A stretch of DNA of 13,113 bases from assembly GCA_964497475.1 (NCBI GenBank), contig CAZCDM010000051.1:1-13113 (forward strand), read 5' to 3'. Both the position numbers and the translations under genes were made by a program. This DNA comes from CAZCDM01 sp964497475. GTDB lineage: Bacteria > Planctomycetota > Phycisphaerae > SM23-33. The notes below the pieces were generated by a model. The model saw only the letters and a list, made by a program, of their open reading frames with translations. It did not search any database and was not told where the DNA came from. This document shows, piece after piece, positions 1-6,000 of this stretch (position 1 is the stretch's first letter; every line of letters begins with the position of its first letter).

Positions 1-33
1 GGGAGCGAAAAGACCAGCGAGGCCGAAAAGTGA
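1..33 (+). CDS. Possible C-terminal tail of a CDS entering from the left edge
   Basis: Frame 1 is open from the first base to a TGA at 31-33 and would encode a charged, hydrophilic tail, GSEKTSEAEK. Such Lys/Glu/Ser-rich tails are common at protein C-termini. Ten codons cannot establish a gene, so this is offered only as the likeliest explanation of the left edge. No function can be given. Confidence 0.3.
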   Translation, partial: GSEKTSEAEK

Positions 34-177
34 ATTTTTCAAGGTGCCCTCAAGCTTGCTGTTTTCCTCTGCTGCTCTGCGCCTCTGTGGTTTCACGTTG
101 TTTCTGTCTCCTGTTTTCCCCTAACCTCTATCCGCCCCGCGGGTCTGCTGAAATAAGACCCACCGAAGGAGAACGTC
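34..177. other. Intergenic leader with pyrimidine-rich stretch
   Basis: This gap is clearly less GC-rich than the genes around it and is pyrimidine-rich on the plus strand. It contains CTGCGCCTCTGTGGTTTC at 77-94, which resembles a widespread family of intergenic repeats (CTCTGCG...CTCTGTGG) that I recall from other bacteria. No convincing hairpin followed by a T-run and no clear promoter hexamers were found. The ribosome binding site of the next gene lies at its right end. Confidence 0.35.
166..173 (+). promoter_or_regulatory. Shine-Dalgarno site for the small secreted protein
   Basis: AAGGAGAA lies 4 nt before the ATG at 178. It is a strong match to the anti-Shine-Dalgarno sequence, which fixes this start in preference to the overlapping frame that begins at base 30. 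Confidence 0.7.
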
Positions 178-630
178 ATGAATACGCCCGCAGCCTTGCT
201 GCTTACCATCGCGACCGCCCTGCCCCTCTGGGCCCGCCCGAAGGACCAGCCCCGCGTCGATCCCGATCCCCAGCCGGCTCCCAAGGCTCGCCCAGCCCGC
301 CGGCCGGAGGTAACGATTTACCCCGGCGGGAAGGTCTGGCGCCAGGGCCGACGCGTCCTTTCCCGCGGGATGGGCCTGGCCCGGGGCACGCGCCCGCAGG
401 ATCGCCTCATGGCCCAGCGGGCCGCCTACCTCGTCGCCGTCCGCAATGCGGGGCTGTACCTGGCCGGGTACGACGCCGATGACGCCGGCCGACTGCGCCG
501 CGGCCAGCGCACCATCCAGGCCGACCTGCACGTGACGAACTTCCGCGAAGTGGAATCCACCTGGGACCCGGCCACCCGCACCGCCACGGTCACCGTCGAG
601 GTCCGCCTGCCCCGCCGCAGCCGCGACTGA
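178..630 (+). CDS. Small secreted or periplasmic protein of unknown function
   Basis: I do not recognise a specific family for this 150-residue protein. Residues 5-19 form a short hydrophobic segment ending near LWA, consistent with a cleaved signal peptide that lacks a strongly basic n-region. Residues 20-45 are rich in Pro, Arg and Lys. The C-terminal half begins with an alanine- and arginine-rich helix (AQRAAYLVAVRNAGLYLAG). It ends in beta-type sequence with alternating Thr and Val (RTATVTVEVRLP). This helix-then-strand pattern recalls LPP20/FlgT-like periplasmic domains, but that is only a resemblance. The start is supported by a strong Shine-Dalgarno site. Its stop lies 5 bp from the stop of the convergent GH130 gene, so there is no room for a conventional terminator between them. 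Confidence 0.7.
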   Translation: MNTPAALLLTIATALPLWARPKDQPRVDPDPQPAPKARPARRPEVTIYPGGKVWRQGRRVLSRGMGLARGTRPQDRLMAQRAAYLVAVRNAGLYLAGYDADDAGRLRRGQRTIQADLHVTNFREVESTWDPATRTATVTVEVRLPRRSRD

Positions 631-635
631 CGCCG

Positions 636-2102
636 CTACCGACCGGCCCGGAGTTTGGCGATCAGCATATCGACGTCCACCGTCGCAAAGGCGGTCCGCG
701 CATCGCTCATCGCGTAGGGAATGATGAGCTGCTGGCCGTGGATCATCGCCCCGCAGGTGTAGACGACGTTGGGCACGTAGCCTTCGCGCTCATCTCCCGT
801 GGGCGCAAGCAGCGGCTCGTGCAGTCGGCCGATGACCTGCTCCGGCTCATCGAGGTCCAGCAGGATCGCGCCGATGCAGTATTCCCGCATCGGGCCCACT
901 CCGTGGGTCAGCACCAGCCAGCCCTCGGGCGTTTCCATCGGCGAGCCGCAATTGCCCACCTGCACCAGCTCCCACGGATCGACGGGGGCCTGGATTTTGT
1001 GCGACGTGTTCCATTGGTACAGATCGTGGCTGCGGAGCAGGAAGTTGTTCTCGCCGTCGTGGCGGGCGAGCATGCAGTAGTAGCCGTCGACCTTCCGCGG
1101 GAAAAGGGCCATGCCCTTGTTGCGGACGAACCGCCCAGCCAGCGTGCCGACGTGAAAGTGCACGAAGTCGGGCGTCTCCAGCAGCATGGGGTGTGTGTTG
1201 CGGCCGTCGTAGGCGGTGTACGTGCCGTAGTAGGTCCCCTCGCCGTCGTCGCCGGTGAACTGCACCAGGCGGAGGTCCTCCATGCCTCGCTGCTCGTGAG
1301 CGGTCGCGGGGAAGATCACGTTCTCGCTGGGGTGACAGTCTTCGGGGAAGCCGAGGCTGTAATTCGCCTCAGCCAGCCAGCGCATCTCCGCGGCGACGGA
1401 TCGAAAATGCTCCGGCGTGCTTTTGCGTTGGAGCTTGCGGTTCAGGGCGGCCGAGAGTTGCGACAGCGAGAACGGCTCGGGCAGGCTGCGGAGCAGGCTC
1501 TCGGCGTCTTTCTGATAGTCGCCCAGGTCGCGCAGCTTGCGGCGGAAGAGGTCTTTGCTGAGCTGCGGGTCGGCTGAGGGCCTGGCGGTGTAGGCGTAGC
1601 GCGGCGGCGGGTCGAAGGTGATGGCCGTCTCGGCGTCGATCACGCCGCGCCGAAAGACGATGCTGCTGAGGTGCCCCTCGCCCGTGGCACGCAGGCCCAT
1701 CAGGAATCGCACCTGCCCTTCGCCCAGGCCGCTCTGGTCCGGGTGCGGCACGATCGACGGGTTGAACAGCGCCGCCGATTCGATGGAGTATTCCATGGTG
1801 AAGTAGGCACCCACGAGCAGGCGGCGGTCGTCGCTCATCGGCGGGACGGTCCGCATGAGGCTGGCCACCTCGCGGAAGGATCGCTTCCAGGCCTCTTCCA
1901 GGTCGCGGTGTCGGCCAACGAAGTCCTGCCGCGCTTCGGTCAGCAGGCCGGCGACCTTCGACTCGGGAATCTTCATGATCCGCCGAAAGATGCCCCGGAT
2001 GCGGGCCGGCCGGCCGAAATCGAGATACCGCGGGATGACCCGCTTGTCGTCGTTGAGCAGAACCTCAGGCCGACGCGTGACGGTGAGCTTTCGTGTGGGC
2101 AT
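636..2102 (-). CDS. Glycoside hydrolase family 130 protein (beta-mannoside/oligosaccharide phosphorylase type)
   Basis: This 488-residue protein has the conserved blocks of GH130. They include SAALFNPSIV (109-118), TGEGHLSSIVFRRG (140-153), GMEDLRL (273-279), a later NKGMALFPR block, the GNCGSPMETPEGWLVLTHGVG block, and the C-terminal EGYVPNVVYTCG block. In this family the Asp of the E-D-x-R motif, here D276, is the general acid. Most characterised members phosphorolyse beta-mannosides and release mannose 1-phosphate, while a few hydrolyse them, so the exact substrate is not assigned. There is no signal peptide, so it should act in the cytoplasm on imported oligosaccharides. An upstream in-frame ATG at 2183 would add 27 residues encoded by a REP-like repeat. 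I chose the ATG at 2102 because the conserved sequence starts just after it and AAGGA lies about 12 nt upstream. No transporter or other glycosidase gene lies beside it. Confidence 0.9.
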   Translation of the reverse strand: MPTRKLTVTRRPEVLLNDDKRVIPRYLDFGRPARIRGIFRRIMKIPESKVAGLLTEARQDFVGRHRDLEEAWKRSFREVASLMRTVPPMSDDRRLLVGAYFTMEYSIESAALFNPSIVPHPDQSGLGEGQVRFLMGLRATGEGHLSSIVFRRGVIDAETAITFDPPPRYAYTARPSADPQLSKDLFRRKLRDLGDYQKDAESLLRSLPEPFSLSQLSAALNRKLQRKSTPEHFRSVAAEMRWLAEANYSLGFPEDCHPSENVIFPATAHEQRGMEDLRLVQFTGDDGEGTYYGTYTAYDGRNTHPMLLETPDFVHFHVGTLAGRFVRNKGMALFPRKVDGYYCMLARHDGENNFLLRSHDLYQWNTSHKIQAPVDPWELVQVGNCGSPMETPEGWLVLTHGVGPMREYCIGAILLDLDEPEQVIGRLHEPLLAPTGDEREGYVPNVVYTCGAMIHGQQLIIPYAMSDARTAFATVDVDMLIAKLRAGR

Positions 2103-2127
2103 GGAACGGCGGTGTCCTTCCTGTGTG

Positions 2128-2234
2128 CTGGTGTAGCACAGCCGCCCTCGGCTGTGGTGGAGCAGCACAGGCTGGGGGTTCACTGGTGTAGCACAGCCGC
2201 CCTCGGCTGTGGTGGAGCACCGGCTGGGGGTTCA
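2128..2234. repeat. Tandem pair of REP-like palindromic repeats
   Basis: Two direct copies, 2128-2182 (55 bp) and 2183-2234 (52 bp), differ mainly by a 3-bp indel. Each holds a perfect 8-bp hairpin, CACAGCCG-CCCT-CGGCTGTG: stems 2137-2144/2149-2156 in the first copy and 2192-2199/2204-2211 in the second, exactly 55 bp apart. The pair begins 26 bp upstream of the GH130 start and creates a spurious N-terminal extension of that frame. This is the architecture of REP/BIME elements that are moved by RAYT transposases. The palindrome differs from the one bounding the RAYT in leuS. Confidence 0.85.
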
Positions 2235-2366
2235 CCTGCATCAACAAAACCTGCGAGCAAATATCAGCGGGCCAGTCCGGTTGGACTATCGGAAATCCCC
2301 GGGCCAAAGTAAAGCCCCTTTCGCCCGGCCGGGTGGGTTGCGAAAAATCGCAGCCGCAGAAGCGAG
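2235..2366. other. Intergenic region upstream of GH130 and downstream of the LigD-type gene
   Basis: This is the rest of the 264-bp gap between 2102 and 2367. It presumably holds the GH130 promoter on the minus strand, though I could not pick convincing hexamers. A small perfect palindrome, TGCGA-AAAA-TCGCA at 2339-2352, lies just past the stop of the phosphoesterase gene. It is short and has no good U-tract, so it is at best a weak terminator. Confidence 0.35.
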
Positions 2367-2975
2367 TCAGTCGTCCTCGCCTTCTTCGGCGGCGACCTCT
2401 TCAATCGTCCGCCAGGTCAGGACCGACCGCGGCTCGGTGGAGACCGGGTTGCGCCGAGCGTCGGCCAAGTCGTCCCGCATTTTGATCAGCAGCCACTGCG
2501 GCTTGCCACCCTGCATCCGCGTGCGGATCAACGCATAGCCGCCGGAGAGTTTTTTACCCGCCAGCGAAATCTCCACGCGACCGGCTTCGAGACACTCGGC
2601 CATGGACATCTCCCGGCCGTCCTCGTCGACCTTGAGATTCCTGTACCGCCCGGCGTCCCAGACGATCACCGTCCCGCCGCCGTATTCCTCAGCCGGGATC
2701 ACGCCCTCGAAGTCGGCGTACTCCAGCGGATGGTCCTCGACCTGCACCGCCAGCCGCTTGACGCTCGGATCGGTGCTCGGGCCCTTGGGCACGGCCCAGC
2801 TTTTCAGCACGCCGTCAACCTCGATCCGCAAATCGTAATGCAGGTGCGAGGCGTCGTGCTTCTGGATGACGAAGAGGCGGGCGTCCTGCCCGGCAGCGCC
2901 CTTCTCACCCGGCGGCTCGGAGGTCTTGCGGAAGTCCCGCTTGTCGCGATACGGCTGGAGGGAATCGTTACTCAT
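2367..2975 (-). CDS. Stand-alone LigD-type 3'-phosphoesterase domain protein
   Basis: This 202-residue protein consists almost wholly of the 3'-phosphoesterase (PE) domain found at the N-terminus of bacterial LigD. In LigD that domain trims 3'-ribonucleotides and 3'-phosphates from DNA ends during non-homologous end joining. The signature IQKHDASHLHYDLR (37-50) and the EDHPLEYADFEGVIP block (80-94) are intact. By alignment from memory to Pseudomonas aeruginosa LigD, the metal and catalytic positions H42, H48, D50, R52, H84 and Y88 correspond to H40, H46, D48, R50, H82 and Y86 here. All are present, so activity is expected. The ligase and polymerase domains of LigD are absent, and no Ku gene is in the window. 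The frame stays open far upstream, antisense to leuS, but conserved sequence starts only at this ATG. The C-terminus is acidic (EEVAAEEGEDD). Confidence 0.9.
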   Translation of the reverse strand: MSNDSLQPYRDKRDFRKTSEPPGEKGAAGQDARLFVIQKHDASHLHYDLRIEVDGVLKSWAVPKGPSTDPSVKRLAVQVEDHPLEYADFEGVIPAEEYGGGTVIVWDAGRYRNLKVDEDGREMSMAECLEAGRVEISLAGKKLSGGYALIRTRMQGGKPQWLLIKMRDDLADARRNPVSTEPRSVLTWRTIEEVAAEEGEDD

Positions 2976-2983
2976 GACAGGAA

Positions 2984-3012
2984 AGTATAGGCGCCTGCTC
3001 CACCGGCCACAA
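2984..3012 (-). promoter_or_regulatory. Candidate promoter of the 3'-phosphoesterase gene, possibly leaderless
   Basis: On the minus strand, TTGTGG (3012-3007) and TATACT (2989-2984) are separated by 17 nt. TATACT matches five of six bases of the sigma70 -10 consensus, while the -35 matches only TTG. The ATG at 2975 begins 8 nt after the -10, where transcription would normally start. No Shine-Dalgarno sequence is visible, so the mRNA may be leaderless. This is inferred from spacing alone. Confidence 0.5.
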
Positions 3013-3028
3013 CCTGGCCCCCGCCGCC

Positions 3029-3057
3029 TTGACTTGCCCGGCCAATCGGCGTACAAC
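3029..3057 (+). promoter_or_regulatory. Candidate sigma70-like promoter of leuS
   Basis: TTGACT (3029-3034) and TACAAC (3052-3057) are 17 nt apart and match five and four of six consensus bases. The predicted start near 3064 gives a leader of about 29 nt that holds the GAGG Shine-Dalgarno site (3084-3087) of leuS. It is back to back with the promoter of the divergent phosphoesterase gene, and the two -35 boxes are 16 nt apart. I see no obvious T-box or other leader structure. Confidence 0.5.
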
Positions 3058-3092
3058 GCACCCTGCCCCGCCAACCGCAACACGAGGACGCT

Positions 3093-6000
3093 ATGCCCGC
3101 ATACGATTTCACCGCCATCGAAGCCAAGTGGCAGCAATACTGGAGCGAGAACCAGACCTTCCGCGTGCCCAACCCGGGCGAGAGCGGCTTTGCCGACAAG
3201 CCCAAGCTCTACGTGCTGGACATGTTCCCCTACCCCTCCGGGGCCGGGCTGCATGTGGGCCATCCCGAGGGCTACACCGCCACGGACATCGTCTGCCGCT
3301 ACGGCCGCATGACCGGACGCAACGTGCTGCACCCGATGGGCTACGACGCGTTCGGCCTGCCGGCCGAGCAGTACGCCGTCGAGCATGGCGTGCACCCGCG
3401 CGAAACCACCGAAGCCAACATCGCCAACATCGAGCGGCAGATCAAGATGTTCGGCTTCAGCTACGACTGGTCCCGCCGCATCGCCACCACCGACGTGAGC
3501 TACTACCGCTGGACGCAGTGGATCTTCCTGCAGCTGTACAACAGCTGGTTCGACCCGCGCACCAACCAGGCGGCGCCTATCGATACCCTCATCCACGACC
3601 TCGAAAGCGGCGAGCTGGTGCTCGACGTGAACTGGGACATCCAGGCCCGCCCGGCCAATGAAGATATCGCCGCCGTCCTCGGCGACGACGCCAGCACGAT
3701 CGACATTACCTCGCTCGACCCGGCCGACATGCGGGCCGTCATCGACAGCCAGCGACTGGCCTACATGGCCGAGGTGCCCGTCAACTGGTGCCCTGCCCTG
3801 GGGACCGTGCTGGCCAACGAGGAAGTCACCAACGAAGGACGCTCCGAACGCGGCGACCACCCCGTCTACCGCCGGGCCATGCGCCAGTGGATGCTCCGCA
3901 TCACCGCCTACGCCCAACGCCTCGAAGACGACCTGGCCATGGTCGACTGGCCCGAACCGATCAAGATCATGCAGCGCAACTGGATCGGCAAATCGACCGG
4001 GGCGGCGGTCTTTTTTCGTATGGCAGGCGTCTCGCCTGCCCTTTTTGAAACGCTTGCCAATCGACCGAAAGGCAGGCGACCGGTTCTCACCGCCACCACC
4101 TTTGACGCCAAAGACCCCTATCCCAACGATACAGAGCGCCCAGCGGACCTGCTTGCCCATGTACGCAACCTGCCCCATGTCCAGCTCCCGGGCGCAACCT
4201 ACTTCATAACATGCAATATCGCAGACGACAGAACTCTTGACGAAGACGATTATCAAACCATCTTTGATGCCTTCTGTCACTGGAATGGGCAGCGATGCGA
4301 CATCTACGCACTGGTCCTGATGGGCAACCATGTACACGCACTGATCCGCCCGTATGAAGATCACCCGCTGCCAGACCTGCTGCACAGCATAAAAAGCTAC
4401 TCGGCCCATCAGATCAACGAACGGCAAAACGTTTCCGGCTCGCTATGGGAAGGAGAAACATTCGACCATATCGTCCGTGACAGTTGGTGGTTTACCAACT
4501 TCGTTTACTACCTCTGCGAGAATCCCGTCCGTGCCGGGTTGTGCGACACGTGGGATCAGTGGCCGTGGTTGCGGATCAATTCGAGTCTTGTGCGAACTGT
4601 TCCCGACGGAGAGCCGTTTGGCAATTCCGGTGGCGGGCGAGACGCCCGCGATACGGAACTGATCGAGGTCTACACCACCCGCCCGGACACGCTCTTCGGC
4701 GCGACCTACATGGTCCTCGCACCCGAGCATCCGCTGGTCGAGCAGATCACCACCGCCGAGCAGGCCGACGCCGTGGCGGCCTACGTCCAGGCCGCACAGA
4801 ACAAGTCCGAGCTGGAACGCACCGCCGAGACGAAGGAAAAGACCGGCGTCTTCACCGGCGCCTACGCGATCAACCCCGTCAACGACGAGAAGATTCCGAT
4901 CTGGGTGGCCGACTATGTGATGATGGGTTACGGCACGGGTGCGATCATGGCCGTGTCCGCACACGACGAGAGAGATTTTGAGTTTGCAAAGCAGATGGAA
5001 CTCCCCATTAAACAAGTTGTTGATCGATATTTTGTAACTATTCCAGAAACACAAGAAAATGTTTCACCAGGTGAAGTACGTAAACTAACTCTTGAAAAAT
5101 TTACTAACAGCGCTCTGGACAAAAACTGGGGCTTCATTGGGGTCGGCGAAGCGGAGGAGGCCGATACCATCTTCTTGGAGGGCACAAAAGAAGCGATTGA
5201 AGATTTTTTAACCTCGAAAAATTGGGAACACAGTTCTGTACGACTCAGAAATGTTCCTTTGCCATACACAAAGATAGGCGTCGCGGTCAACTCCGGGGAG
5301 TTCGACGGGTTGCCGACGGCCGAGTTCAAACAGAAGATTACCGCCTGGCTGGAGGAGAACGACCTCGGCCGGGCTGCGACGAACTACAAACTGCGGGACT
5401 GGCTCTTCAGCCGGCAGCGATACTGGGGCGAGCCGTTCCCCATCGTGCATTGCGAAACCTGCGGCACGGTGCCCCTGCCGGAAGACCAGCTCCCCCTGAC
5501 CCTGCCGGAGATGGACGATTTTTCCCCCGCCAGCAGCGACGACCCCAACGCCCCGCCGGCCCCGCCGCTGGGCAAGGCGACCGACTGGGTCAACACCCTC
5601 TGCCCGCACTGCAACAGCCCGGCCACACGCGAGCTGAACACCATGCCCCAGTGGGCCGGCTCGTGCTGGTACTACCTGCGATACCTCGACCCGGAGAACG
5701 ATCGCGCCTTCTGCGACCCAGCCATCGAACGCTACTGGATGCTCGGCGGCAAAGACGCCCCCGATGACGGCGGCGTGGACCTCTACGTCGGCGGAGCCGA
5801 GCACGCCGTGCTGCACCTGCTGTACTCACGGTTCTGGCATAAGGTGCTGTTCGACCTCGGGCACGTCAGCACGCCCGAGCCGTTCCACAAACTGTTCAAC
5901 CAGGGCATGATCCGCAGCTTCGCCTATCGCGACGGCCGGGGCGTCTATATCGGCTACGACGATATCGACTTCCGCGACGATGGCCCGCACCACAAGGCCA

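Larger units (their letters stand above)
4017..4655 (+). mobile_element. RAYT (IS200-like, HUH/Y1) element inserted in frame within leuS
   Basis: This 639-bp segment is exactly 213 codons. It encodes the REP-associated tyrosine transposase fold in the same frame as leuS, from RMAGVSPAL to GGRDARDT. Family features in order are LPGATYFITCNI, the HUH motif in LMGNHVHALI (H413, H415 of the leuS product), SIKSYSAHQIN with the catalytic tyrosine Y436, LWEGETFDHIVRD, and YYLCENPVRAGL. All catalytic residues are present. Rows 4201-4560 are about 52% GC, against about 70% in the row just before the element. An in-frame ATG at 4020, inside the left terminal repeat, could be the element's own start, but it lacks a clear Shine-Dalgarno site. 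No target duplication is evident, as expected for HUH elements. The ends are set from the inverted repeats and from where LeuRS homology stops and resumes. Confidence 0.9.

Noticed and set aside
738..1577. Plus-strand 279-codon frame opposite GH130
   Set aside because: It is low-complexity Val/Ala/Arg shadow coding with no motif, and the GH130 blocks are clear on the minus strand.
2103..2183. Longer GH130 start at 2183
   Set aside because: The added 27 residues are encoded by the REP-like repeat and do not look like protein. The conserved sequence and a Shine-Dalgarno site support 2102.
2311..2334. GC-rich inverted sequence near 2300-2335 as a terminator
   Set aside because: It has only about a 6-bp stem with an 18-nt loop and no T-run, so it is not distinguishable from chance in this composition.
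2976..4427. Minus-strand open frame extending the phosphoesterase gene upstream across leuS
   Set aside because: The conserved domain begins at the ATG at 2975. The upstream translation is Val/Gly/His-rich shadow sequence antisense to leuS, including reverse translations of the RAYT.
4017..4655. Intein inside leuS
   Set aside because: There is no N-terminal Cys or Ser splice block, no C-terminal HN followed by Cys, Ser or Thr, and no LAGLIDADG motifs. The insert is instead a Y1 transposase with REP ends.
4975..5277. NUDIX insertion in LeuRS
   Set aside because: The G-x5-E-x7-R-E-x2-E-E motif is absent from the extra segment.
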